A stretch of DNA of 64,000 nucleotides. Origin: Crocodylus rhombifer. Its lineage: Eukaryota > Chordata > Crocodylia > Crocodylidae. The translations under genes and the position numbers were made by a program. Below, one piece after another: positions 46,791-58,000 of the stretch; within the stretch, counting starts at the first letter, position 1; every line of letters begins with the position of its first letter. Under the pieces are notes generated by a model. That model was not told where the DNA came from, did no database searches, and saw only the letters and a list, made by a program, of their open reading frames with translations. The stretch is taken from positions 62,001 to 126,000 of the forward strand of contig JAVSML010019219.1 in NCBI GenBank assembly GCA_038503035.1. The letters are read 5' to 3'.

Positions 46791-47022
46791 ATTGCCAAGA
46801 TTTCATTGACACATTCTTCTTTTTTTTTTGCAGAGTGCTTCTTACTGGGTTATAATCAATGCACTGTCATTAACCTCTGGTATTCTGAGTTGTTTCATTC
46901 TTGCTTTTCAGTCTATTACCCTGGTCCTACTAGCACCAGATGTAGTGAGAGAAGGAAAAGCAAACCATAAGTGGAGGGACGATTTCCATGCTGGGGCTCA
47001 GTTGAGTGGGGAGCAATTTGCT

Positions 47023-47095
47023 AGACCAATTCTCACCTGGGTGCCGTGGCATGTTGGGGTGCTGCAGGATCCTATGACGGGAGCCCTGACATGAT
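47023..47095 (+). repeat. hAT MITE 5' fragment
   Basis: CCAATTCTCACCTGGGTGCC then TTGGGGTGCTGCAGGATCC resembles the 5' end of the elements at 46,033 and 49,987. The 3' end is absent. Confidence 0.45.
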
Positions 47096-47099
47096 AAGG

Positions 47100-47744
47100 G
47101 CAGGCCCCTGCCTTGCCACTCCTCACCCCACTCTCAACACCGACGCAAGCATCTGCAGTACACAACACACACACCACATGCAGACATTCACTAACAATCC
47201 CTTGGAAGACAGTGCACCGCTTGCAGATCTGTATGCACGATTTACATAACCCCCCCACACCCTACAAATGCATAGTAACACAACACACATACATGGCGCA
47301 CACAAGCATGCATCCAAACACATGCTATGAATACAGTGTGTTTAATAAATGAACGTAATATACACGTATGTCTACAGGCACATATACCAGCACATTCACA
47401 ATGCACAGATGCACCAAAACATGTAGAGCATGTGACCCACCTAACCTTACCTGAAGACGACAGAAAAATATGCACCAAAAAAGAAAGTGCAACCTCTTAA
47501 CACAGAACTGTAATCATTCACCAGAGCCATGCACACAGCTCACCAACACACATACCCATTGGGTACATATATGTACCAGCAAGCATAGCGATCCTCAATG
47601 CTCACACATGTGCATGTGCCTACACAGAACAAACGCACATCAAACATATCACACACACTCCCCCAAAAGATGCACACATTCATCTAAAACAACTGTCTGC
47701 TGTGTGCTCATGCGTGTAGGCACATACACAACAGGTGCACACAC
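47100..47744. repeat. CA-rich degenerate tract
   Basis: About 640 bases strongly enriched in CACA, ACAC, GCACA and CATG words on the plus strand, running up to the N gap. It is the strand-opposite of the TG-rich block at 26.3 kb. No regular unit length is evident. Alternating purine-pyrimidine stretches could favour Z-DNA. Confidence 0.6.
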
Positions 47745-48144
47745 NNNNNNNNNNNNNNNNNNNNNNNNNNNNNNNNNNNNNNNNNNNNNNNNNNNNNNNN
47801 NNNNNNNNNNNNNNNNNNNNNNNNNNNNNNNNNNNNNNNNNNNNNNNNNNNNNNNNNNNNNNNNNNNNNNNNNNNNNNNNNNNNNNNNNNNNNNNNNNNN
47901 NNNNNNNNNNNNNNNNNNNNNNNNNNNNNNNNNNNNNNNNNNNNNNNNNNNNNNNNNNNNNNNNNNNNNNNNNNNNNNNNNNNNNNNNNNNNNNNNNNNN
48001 NNNNNNNNNNNNNNNNNNNNNNNNNNNNNNNNNNNNNNNNNNNNNNNNNNNNNNNNNNNNNNNNNNNNNNNNNNNNNNNNNNNNNNNNNNNNNNNNNNNN
48101 NNNNNNNNNNNNNNNNNNNNNNNNNNNNNNNNNNNNNNNNNNNN
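47745..48144. other. Assembly gap (400 N)
   Basis: Exactly 400 Ns, probably a placeholder. It lies between a CA-rich tract and an extreme-GC island, both hard to sequence. The CPNE5 transcription start and core promoter may lie inside. Long translated frames that cross it are artefacts. Confidence 0.95.
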
Positions 48145-48187
48145 GGGGGGGGCGGCCGGGACCCGAGGCGGCGGCGGCGGCGGCGGC

Positions 48188-48238
48188 ATGTCGGCGGCCG
48201 TGTGCGGGCGGCAGGGCCGGGCGGCGCCGGGGCTGTGA
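48188..48238 (+). CDS. Upstream ORF in the CPNE5 leader
   Basis: ATG at 48,188 opens a 16-codon frame ending in TGA at 48,236-48,238. It is in the same frame as CPNE5 and stops 18 bases before the first CPNE5 ATG. If transcription starts upstream of 48,188, ribosomes would meet this ORF first and could be limited in reaching the main start. The product has no recognisable feature. It may simply be leader sequence. Confidence 0.35.
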   Translation: MSAAVCGRQGRAAPGL

Positions 48239-48256
48239 GGCCGGCGGGGGCTGCCC

Positions 48257-48366
48257 ATGGAGGACGAGGCGATGGAGCCGGCCGAGGACATGGCGTCCGT
48301 GGGCGACTTCGACCCCCTGTCGGGCAGCATCCCGGCCACCAAGGTGGAGCTCACCGTGTCGTGCAG
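48257..48366 (+). CDS. CPNE5: Copine-5, first coding exon
   Basis: The exon encodes 36 complete codons plus two bases. The stretch GSIPATKVE-TVSC matches the start of copines and is closest to copine-5: the preceding AEDMAS and GDFD-L residues follow the mammalian CPNE5 N-terminus. Copines are Ca2+-dependent phospholipid-binding proteins with two C2 domains and a von Willebrand A-like domain. This exon ends at the first strand of C2A. The last codon is split (AG|G, Arg) at a CAG|GTGGGG donor, the position used in the family. Three in-frame Met codons compete: 48,257 (poor context), 48,272 (strong context, aligns with the mammalian start) and 48,290 (strong context). I list the longest, but 48,272 is the likelier start. 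No later CPNE5 exon is found before 64,000. Confidence 0.88.
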
Positions 48367-49986
48367 GTGGGGCTGCGGCTGCGGCTGCGGCTGCGGCGCA
48401 CGTGCGGACCGGGCCGGCGGGGCGGGAAAGTTTCGGGCCGGGCGCGGCGCGGTGCGCACGTGCGGGCACTGCTGCGGGGCCGGCGGCCCTCAACCCCCCG
48501 AGCCCGGGAGGAGGGAGCGGGTCCTCCGCTGCATCCGTCCGGTTTAAAGAAGCAGCGATTGCGGCGCCAGCGGGGAAGATCCCGAGGCGGTGGCTGGCCC
48601 CGGAGCGACAGGGACCCGGCCGGGCGTGTGAGCTGCCCTGGATCCCCTGCCAGCCCCCCCGACGGGAGGGGTGTAAGCAGGGGAGGACCACGCTGCCCTT
48701 CCTCCCCGGAGCCCGCTGTGTATCTCAGTGCGTCCCAGTGCTTGGTGCTAGCGCTCCCCTTTCCGGCTGCCAGCGAAGGGGGCCCTGGAGCAGGAGGGCC
48801 GTGGGCGGGGGTCTGTGCAGCCCTGTGTTGTGCGGGGCTTGCAAGTAACATCTTCTCGCCGGCCCCCTGAAGCAGGGGTCTACGGGCCAGCTCTGCCCTA
48901 GGGACGCGCCAGGCTTGTGAGCAAGACGGCGCCCCTTTGTCCTGTTCCCTGCTGGGGCAGCCCAGAGGAGGGCGGTAAGGAAATCCTCCTGCAGATTTCC
49001 ATGTGCTGATCTCTCTCTCCCATGGGAGCAAAGAATCTGGCTCAACATTATTTATCAGGCAAAGATGCCCTGGGCATCCGTGGGAGTGTCACCTGAATAC
49101 CGGGTGCTGGATTTGGTTGAGGGTGCTGGCAGTCGGCTTCTAGTCTGAGTTTTGCTTTAATATAACTCTGATGTAACTCCACTGAAGGCAATGGGAGTTG
49201 CTTCAGATTTAGGGTAATGTATCCAGCATCTGATCCTAGATATGTTGGTGTAAATTTGTAATCCCTCCCTAGTTCTGGTGTGGGTGCTCCAGTTTTACAT
49301 CTGGGCAGGAGAGAGGAGAATGAGCCCAGTAGAGTCACTCCTGACTTACATCAGTAGCTCACTGACATGTGCATCGGGCCCCTTGTGCATTTGTGTTCAT
49401 ACTTAACATGCAGCAAGTAAGCGGAGAGCCTTGCCAGCTTTAAACTGCTGTAATATATTCTGAATATTGTTATACAGATGCCATCCTCAATAAGCATCTT
49501 TATCCCTAATGCGACTTAAAAAAGATGAAAAGGGTTTCTTTTTCTTTCTCATTTTGGATTAGAGAAGAAAAATGTGCATGTGAGAGAGAACGGGCTGGAT
49601 CTTCCGCTACGCACAGCTTCGCTGACTTTGAGGGGGCAGCTGTGAGCTACACCAGTTTGCGGTGTGGGCTGAATCCTGTGTCATGTTGGCTCCCCTCGTG
49701 TCACGGCTTCAGAGGCATTTATTCTCATGGGGCTGTTTTGGAAGGCTCCAAGCCTTCGTTGCAAGGGTCTACTCGGGCTTTTCTTCCTACGCTCTGTCAT
49801 AAGGCTTGCTTTGGGGACCAGGTTTTGCCAGGCTGAGGTCAATTAGGAAGTGCAGGGGCAGCAGGGACTGCTTAATTGCCTTCATCTGTCCTGAGCTACT
49901 TAGCACCAGGGCTTTGGCCAAGTTCTGCAAGAGCAGAGCTTGAGGCAGGGCTTGGATGCACACTTCTAAAGGGGCATGGTTGGGAG

Positions 49987-50234
49987 CAGTGACTCTCAAC
50001 TGGGGAATTGTGAGATCCTTTCAAGGGTGCTGTGGGGTGCAACCGTGATTCCCAAGACAAACCCAGCAATGTCAAATAAGAATTCATCGCTCCTGTTCAA
50101 GACCTGCTGTGGTTTTCTAAACTCTTTGCAACAAAATGTTGTTGTAGAATTTTTCTGCAGTCAAAAACCAAGTGAAAACTAAGAGATGACACTTTTTTTC
50201 CCAGGGGTGAGTCAAAAAAAAGTGAGAACCGCTG
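49987..50234. mobile_element. hAT-type MITE, third family, copy 2
   Basis: 248 bp with inverted ends CAGTGACTCTCAAC and GTGAGAACCGCTG, and a degraded 8-bp target duplication, GTTGGGAG against GTTGAAAC (5 of 8). The internal GATCCTTTCAAGGGTGCTG matches the copy at 46,033. Confidence 0.75.
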
Positions 50235-50340
50235 GTTGAAACAGAAGTAGTCTCTTGTAACCTAGCCAATCTTGTATTGATATTCCTGGATTAAGCCTTG
50301 GCAATGATTTGATGTGTGGCTTTCTTGGGGGAATCGCCTC

Positions 50341-50395
50341 TTGATTCAGTGCCTCAGTTTCCCTTTCTGTGAAAGAGGGAGAATGATATTTCCCT
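50341..50395 (-). repeat. MIR-like SINE fragment, antisense
   Basis: GTGCCTCAGTTTCCCTTTCTG and following sequence is the reverse complement of the conserved MIR 3' half. Confidence 0.5.
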
Positions 50396-52267
50396 CCATC
50401 TCAAGGGGAATACGGTCACTGAGTGGTAAAACCACTTTCTGATCCCAGGAAAGAGGGAAAGGAGTTGCTCTTAAAACATTGTTCCCACATCAGTGCCTTG
50501 TATGGAGGCTGTGCACATTCACTGATGTTTTTAAAGTACTTCTCAGATGAAAAGCCCTTTAATCCATAGCCTTGCTACAAATGTTCTTTGTATCCCAGCC
50601 GTGAGGTCTCGCTCCAAACTGCAGCGGGGCTTTGCTGGCTGAGTTGGGAGTCCCGTCTGAATGGTCTTATAATAGAGACAGGGCATGGGGGGGTTTCAGC
50701 TGTATGGTCCAACTTTCATACTGTCTAGAACTGGCCAGAAATGCAGAAGACAATGGCTTTTGATGGAAAGCAGTGATACAACTCTAGCTATCAACTTCTT
50801 GCTTTGATGAGCTCTTCCTCCCCACCCCACCCCCGCACCAGTCGAGCATCAGTCTACTTCTTGCCAGATAGCTGTAGACAGCCAGAGAGATGCATGCATG
50901 CCTTTTCACCTGCAAATGCCACTTCCCACATGCTCAGAGCAGAGTCTCAAAATGTCTGTGAGCCCATAGCTGTGAACAGAGGGTGCTGCATGTGATGGAG
51001 TAGGGTGTTCATAATGGGAACAGTGCCACTGCTTACCCTTGCCCACAGCTGGGCAACTTGTACTGCCCACCAGAATTCAATGCAGCATTAAGGGGTGTGG
51101 TATAATGAACTCCTGATGTAGCCAGATGAGGATACTGCTCTTGGGCAGTAGTTTCTGTCTGTGTTCTTCATACCTGGCTGATGCTTGTTTCAGAGAGGCT
51201 GTGCCCAGTACTCTTAAAGTAACTCAGGTTCCCAGTGTCTGAATTGAATCCTTAGAGATCCGTTTGCCCAGCAAGTGGGGAAACTTCCCTGTTTCAGAGA
51301 CCATGGCTAGTTCCTAAATGACTGATTTCTGCAGAATCTAGAATGGATCAGAGGCAGCTTGTGGGGGGTCTTTTTGCCTGTTCGGGCCCTACAGAGAGGA
51401 TGGTGTTGCTTGCTGTGGAGTCCTGAAGCGCCATCTAACTTGAAGCCTTTCTTTGTTGGTTATTCCAGTGCTTTCAAGCTGCAGAATTGCTGTGGCATGG
51501 ACTGTTTTGCTCATGCTACCTAGCAGTCCTCTCCTTCCCCTTTCCTGCCTGCTGTGTGTGGGGCTGGTGTAGAGGCAGCACAGTACTTGCAGAGCTGGCT
51601 TTGCTCCTGATACCGGGATTAGCTTTGCCTCAACCATTCTGAATGGCTGTGATTAAAAAAAACTTGTCAATATGGCACTGTCTTCCTGAGCCTGCAGATA
51701 GGCAGCCCCAGCACCTCGGCTACTGCTTGCTGTTTTGCAAGGCTGTAGAATGAGATAATAGGCTGATGCCCCTGAGAACCTTAAACTGACTTGAAAGGGA
51801 TTTTTTGTCTCGGTTTCTGTTAGTGAGTTTTTCATACTGCTCTGTGTTTAGTCTGGGGCTGAGTGTTGTTCACAGTATCTCTTGTAGAGGCTGAGAAATG
51901 GTATTTTTTTTCCCCCCTTCCTTGAGTGCTACTTCATTCCTTTTTTTTTTTTTTCTTTTTACCATTCCCACCTTGTTTTACTCACTCTTCTGTAAATCTC
52001 AGTTTGTGGGAAGAGATTGGTGGTTAATTAACTGGAAACCCCCGGCTGGCTCACCAGCCCTGCACTAATGAAAGTGCTGGGGCTCCAGTGTTAAATGTGC
52101 ATGGCAAACAAAGATCTGAGTTAAACTGGTTGAGTTAAGTCTGTGCTGAGTGTCCTTGTTGTTACCTGGGCTGAAAGGAGAATTAGTGCAGAGATGCATT
52201 TTAATATTTCTCTTTAAGAGCTCTTCTGGCTTTCTCTCCTGAAATCCTCTGACGCATCCTATATGAA

Positions 52268-52380
52268 GGCAGTGTAGATTTGCACCTTTATATACTAACC
52301 TGTGTGTGAGTGTGACATGTATATATCACAAGCTTTCATGGGCTGAAGCTCACCTCATCAGATCCTCCAGCTACACGGCG
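52268..52380 (-). repeat. Dispersed repeat ending in AAGGTGCAAATCTA
   Basis: Reverse-strand reading gives CTGATGAGGTGAGCTTCAGC, ATGAAAGCTTGTG, then a TTAGTATATAAAGGTGCAAAT end. This order (GATGA-GTGAGC, AAAGCTT, TTAGT-TAAGGTGC) is familiar from reptile interspersed repeats. A short piece of the same 3' end is at 24,347-24,385. Confidence 0.55.
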
Positions 52381-53539
52381 GGAGAGTTTTATTGCTACAG
52401 GAATATTGATAAGCTGCCAGAGCACTGGGATGTTACACCAGGAAAACACCTGTAGTGTGCATACAGCTGTTGTACCAAAGCTATACTCTTGGCAGGTGTA
52501 ATAAACTAAATGCCAAAGTCAAAACAAGCGGTACCGTGAGACTGCAGACTTGTTGGTACAACTGTGTTCATATAAAAGACTTACGCTGTGGTGGCTAAGA
52601 TGCTCAGGGTCCACAGCTTGTCATCCTTTCCTGCTGGATGGAAGCTGTAGTGAAGACTTGTCCTATGCTGTTTGACCCAAGTCACTGTAGCTTGTAACGG
52701 GGAAACCTCAACATCTGGAATAATTTCGCTCACTTGTGTTGCCACAGGATCATGCAGACATAAGGGCATAACAGCAGATGAGTGCTCCTGAGCAGAAGCT
52801 CCCCCCCTTTTTTTAAAGTGGCTAAAAGGTACGTTTGTCCATATGCCATAGACGCGCACACGCCTTTCAGGGCTTCTGAATCCACCCTCTGAAAGCCAAA
52901 AAGGGGCCCAAACTCCAGTTCTTTCCCTATGGTCACATGTCATAATGAGATCACTTTTCATTTTCAGTTTGCAAGTAACAGTGGCTTACATCACATTGAC
53001 CTTTTCATTCCCCTGGGAGAGGAGAATGAATTCAAACAATTAAGATTCCATGCCAGATCAGAATGGTTTTAAAGGAGGATTAATATGGGGGCCTGAATAA
53101 TTTCAAAGGGATTCTTTATTGTCCCAATTTCAGTCCGACTTTATGGATTAGTTGTTACTGTGCTATTAAAGTTTCCATATGTCACCAATTTGCTGCAGTT
53201 TGACTGGCCCAAGGAAGAGAGCTATTGTCTAGCTTGATCAATTGGAGAACAAGTTTATCACACAACTAGTCTTCCTCTTTAAAGCCTATTGTACCTAATG
53301 TACGAGTCTGGAAAATACTGATTCCAAACTGCAAATCTCTTTTGCCCAACTTTAAGCCCTGAACCTTGCTCGGCTGATTCAGCAATCTCCTTTGCTTACA
53401 TAATGCTACTGAACATCACACAACTTTTTCTCTAAATCACAATTACCAGTATTAACATAATTCTTTCCACTTGTACAGCATCTTTCTTCTGCAGAGCTTT
53501 AAACATTCGTTGATGTTATCATCACTTAAAGGACAGGGA

Positions 53540-53605
53540 AATTAAGGTAGTGAGAGGTGAAATGACTCGGCTGAGGTCACAAAAAGGTCCAGATCTTGAG
53601 CTGAT
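53540..53605 (+). repeat. MIR-like SINE fragment
   Basis: GACAGGGAAATTAAGGTAGT, then GTGAAATGACTCGGCTGAGG and TCACAAA, follow the MIR-type order. Confidence 0.5.
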
Positions 53606-54292
53606 GTACATCTGCCTGCGCCCACTTATTCCAAAGCACCAACCTTAATATGTCATCTGAGCACTTTGTCCTTTAGTGACAAAGTCCAAATTGATCAAAC
53701 GGCAGTCCCTTGCTTTAACTATTGGATATTTCTGCCACATGACTCCTCCGGTCTTATAGAATTTCTTTTTGCCTTTAGGTAATTCTCCCATTGTACTCTA
53801 GGTTTATAGGAGGGAGGCTTTTATTTGTGCTCTAGGTTACAAATAGCACCATCTCAACACACATCTATATAGCTTCTGGATCCAGCTAGAACAGACTAGG
53901 GTCAAAAGTTGCAAGGCTGGATGCCTAAACTATTTGCAGCAGGGGTCAGGAAGTGATTTCCTCACTTGTGTTAAACATATGGACAGGACAGCTGATTTGG
54001 GGGCGGAGGGGAGGGCAGGACTGATACTCTCGTAACTCCTGTGAGTATCAATCCTGCAGCAAAGTACGAGGCTAGATGGAGCACTGGTTTCCTCTGAGAA
54101 GAGGGATCTCTTCTGCACAGAATGGAAATCTTGTCCTGTATTGCAGGAGGTAGAAGGCCGGATCAGATGGTGGAGGAGGAGGGGGCTGGACTGAAGGGAT
54201 CTGTAACAGCTTGGCAAGAGATGAGAGACCTGATTTAGGTGGATCCCACCCAGTGTAGAGCAGCATGAATAGTAGGTTTTGGGAGGTACTCT

Positions 54293-54333
54293 AGTGAGGG
54301 GTACCTTGAGTCTAAAAAGGTTGAGAACCACTC
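54293..54333 (+). repeat. hAT MITE 3' end fragment
   Basis: GAGGGGTACCTTGAGTC then AAAAAGGTTGAGAACCACTC matches the right ends of the elements at 35,053 and 46,033. No left end was found. Confidence 0.55.
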
Positions 54334-54974
54334 GCTTAAGGAGTAGCAGTCCAGATGCTTGCGTACAGAGGTCCCCAGCTCTGTCAGTTGTGATAACTTA
54401 AGTTGTTTGAGGGTGAAAAGGATGAAAGTAGAAGGGGTCAGGGAGGCAAATAATAGACAGTATTATTAATAAACCATGCTGGCAAACCAAGCTAATTAAT
54501 GCAGTAGCAACTGAAAAGACCTAGGTGGTTGGGTGTAAAGAGGTCTCCTAGGGAATATCAGTATTGGGCTAGAGGAAACAGCAATTCTTCCTGGCTGCTC
54601 TGGGGTTGGGATGGGGTCTGTGTTCCTCAGCCAGTCGGGTAAAGCAGGAGCCTGGCAGAGTTTCCTTTGCCCAATGACAAGAAAAAAAGAGATGTCAGGA
54701 ATGCAATAAAAAGCAAGCTGCCAAAGCTCTGTGGTGAGCATAAATTCCAATCTATAATATATGCTGTGCAGGGATAATAGTTTCTAATGATAAATCACAG
54801 CTGATGAAAAATGTAGAGCAGGGAGGCAGCTCTCGTAGTCACTGAGTAGAGAGCAAGCTCGGCAGAGGGGTGCTGGCCACTGGGGCCAGCCAAGAGGAGG
54901 CCCAGCACTGGGCTAAGGGGACAGGGACGGAGGACTATGAAAGGATGTGGACCAAGTCAGTTAGCATTGATTTT

Positions 54975-55045
54975 TGGGCTAGTTCTTAGCTGGTGTAAGG
55001 TGGCTTCATTGACTTACACCAGCTGGGGATTTGGCCCTACATTTG
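54975..55045. repeat. GTGTAAATCAGC palindromic repeat, copy 2
   Basis: AGCTGGTGTAAG (54,989-55,000) pairs perfectly with CTTACACCAGCT (55,013-55,024). Outside these, GGGCTAGTTCTT pairs loosely with GGGGATTTGGCCC. A fold-back repeat. Confidence 0.6.
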
Positions 55046-58000
55046 GATTGGCAGGTGACATCATTTGGCGGGTCTCAGTGCTGTTCCCAGTGGACGTATG
55101 TGTGTCCGTGTCACCAAAATCCCAGCGCTGTTGGTACCAACTGTCTCATTGTGGGAGAGTCCCAACAGGCCGGTGGGCCATGGGTCCTGGACTCCCCTCC
55201 CCTGCACAGAAGTGGCTTCCCAGGTGAGGGCTCAGGCAGGTAGCTTGCCCTGCCTGGGCTACGGAGAGGCTGTCAGACTCCAGGGTTGCCAATCCAGATC
55301 CTCCCATGGGGTGAAATTCCTTGGTGCTGCATTTGGAGGGATGATGGTGAGATCAGAGCTGGTTTCTGTGAGCTGTGGATAAAGGCAGAGCTAAAAACAA
55401 GTGGCATCATTTAGGAGGAGAGCCAGCCGGCGTGTACCCCACAGTGACAGACAAACCATGCTCAGGGCCCAGTTCTCACCTTTGATGAAAAGCTGTTGTA
55501 AATCAGGGTGGCTCCATGGCAGCCCAGATGGTTACGTCCCTGGCAAACTAGTGCAAGGTGGAGCAGGACTTGGTGCCTAGATTCCAGTGAAGGTGAACAT
55601 CACAACTGGCCAGATCCGCAGCTAGTCTACGTTGGTGTAGGTCCATTGCAGCTGTTCAACACCAACTGAGGGCCTGGCACCGGGGATGTGCCTACAATAG
55701 AGCATGCACCCTGTTCCTCTCTCCTGGGAGGTTGGGACTTGCGCAATCACAGGGTTCTCCGAGGTCCTCAGGACTTCCGCAGGGTGTGGGCTGGACCCAA
55801 GAAGTGCAGAGGCCTGGGGAAAATGGGGAAGGGGCCTCGCCAAGACTTCTGTAGCCTGCAGAGCCACTCCATCTCCAGCCTATGCATTGAAGCATTGCCA
55901 AAATCCAGTCTAAGCCCCCTTCTCCTTGTATCCTTCCCACACCCAAAGAGCCAGCACCACCAAGGAACAGAAAGGGGGGTCATGTTAGAGACACCCATAC
56001 AGCTGGAGTTTGGTTTGAAACCACCCTGTAGACCCAACAGGCTGGTTTAGTCTGTTTGACTTCAGCATGCCTTGATTTTAGAACAGGGTTGGGGGAGCTT
56101 CTTTTTAGGTTGGTCTGGAAATGTCTGGGGGAACAGCTTAGCTCCAGCTCTTTGATCTCCCTCAGCTACACTGATCCAATGAGGAGGGTGACAGGAGCCC
56201 CGGGAGTCTGGGTTGTCCACATCCATGGACTTCAGCTGTGATCCTTTCTCTCACCTTTGATATGTACTGGATGAGGAAGCAGATGGATCTGAGGGATGTC
56301 TCTCTCAATGCTGCTTTGGGGCCGGTTATAGTGATGAGGAATGGCAGGTGGGATCGAATAAGCAGTCAGAGCTGTTGAGGATGCTTTGTCTTCAAACTGG
56401 CAAAAGCCAGGAGTAGCAACACAGCTTCTCCCAGCCATAGAGCAGACATTAAGATGCCTATAAATTTCGACTCCATTAGAACAAAAAGGGGCACTGCGTA
56501 ACCCCAGAGCTAGCAGGACCAGAGTTTTGATCACCTATCCCAGTATGCCTTCAGATAAGATGGTGCATTTCTGCAATGATTCTTGGATTCCCCTCACACA
56601 ACCATCTCCTAAAACTATTAAGTCTTCCTTTTCCATCTCCCCAAAAAGGACTGCATCCTTTTGCCAGAACAGAAATGAAAGCAGCCCTCAGCTGCTTTTG
56701 CAATGCCTCACTGTCAGAGACACCCCAGCCTGCAGAAGTCAGCAAATGGAAGGATTTAACAGTTCATTTGTTTAGCAAGTCAGATAATTAGATCCTTATA
56801 TAATTCATGGTGCACATTTCTACTGTAACAGTTGGTGGGTAGGAATTGTTGTGCGTGTTTTTTCGCTTGAGGAAAGAGAAGAGATGCAAGTATAAAATTA
56901 AATAAATCCCTCCACTCAAAAGAAGCTGCAGCTCAGAATATTTTTGGAAGTCTGTGTATGTTCAGCCAGTTATGATGAATCACAGTGCTGTAATTTACCT
57001 AGGTGCTTCTTCCTTACAAAGTGTTCAAGATAAATGATTTGGGTTCATTTGTTTCCTGGGGATCTTAAGCACAATTTCAGTTTCTGAACATATCTGTGAC
57101 CTGTCAGCTTCCCCCAGTTCCCTGTGATAATGGAGTTACTCCTGATTTCACACCCCCATACATGAGATCTGTCTGATCACCAGGTGAGCAGTATCGGGTC
57201 CCTGTGCCTGGTTCTGACATCACTCATTCTGGAGCAAATCGAGAACAACACTAGCTTCATTCAACTCTTTGAGCTAATTGTTGTTGCTGGTGGAGCAGAT
57301 AACAACAGAATCTGGCAAACTGGTCCTCCTTGCAAATTGATTTACGAGTACAGTGATCAACACCAGCTGTATCTTTTGTGTGTGTGCGTGTGCGCGCATA
57401 ATGTCAGTTTGCTAGTGTAAAATGGTATAGCCTCCTGGAAATCATGACACCTGTGCTGCTTTATGCCCACCAAGGCACTAACGTATACATACACACCTGT
57501 ACATGGTGGGGGAGAGAGAGCATCCAGCCAGTTTTGGGGTGTAAAATCTCATCTTTTAAAGTGGCTGAGCTCTTCTGCTTTACACTACTGAGGATCTGGC
57601 CCATAATTTTTCCTGTTGTGCATATCTGAGTTCCTTGCATGGTGATTGATGGCTGCTTTGCCATTGTAAGTGGAAAATGAATTAATTCTGAATTCCTCTC
57701 ATATGGAAATTGCTGGATCAGAAGAAGGGGCTTTGTTTGGAACTGCACAACTTGACCTTGGCTTCTAAATGAAAAAGGGGAAAAAAAAGTGGATGTCAAG
57801 TGGTTTTGTTTTTTTTTTCCGCCCCCCCATTTGTTTCAAGATGTAATTGGATTTTTTTTTTCTTTCAAAGGAACCGGGCAGATGCATTTTTTTTTTTTTT
57901 TCTCTCTCTGCTTTCCTCTGCTTTTCCTTTTCTCTTCCCCTCTCACTTGGCAGCCTGTCTGGCCCTTAGTATCCCTCTGCCCCTGCAAAAATACCCACCA

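Larger units (their letters stand above)
48145..48700 (+). promoter_or_regulatory. CPNE5: CpG island at the CPNE5 5' end
   Basis: GC and CpG content rise abruptly after the gap, with GGCGGCGGCGG-type runs, several GCACGTGCG-like words (about 48,397-48,405 and 48,455-48,463) and a (GGCTGC)n run at about 48,371-48,394 just after the splice donor. CpG density falls back by about 48.9 kb. This is the usual setting of a broadly active vertebrate promoter. No TATA box is visible in the sequenced part. Confidence 0.8.

Noticed and set aside
1..48144. PPIL1 exons expected upstream of CPNE5 from mammalian gene order
   Set aside because: I looked for cyclophilin motifs in all frames and found none. 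The gene may lie further upstream or be displaced.
47470..48870. Very long open frames crossing the N gap on both strands
   Set aside because: They are open only because Ns translate as X. The real sequence on each side belongs to a CA-rich tract and to the CPNE5 CpG island.
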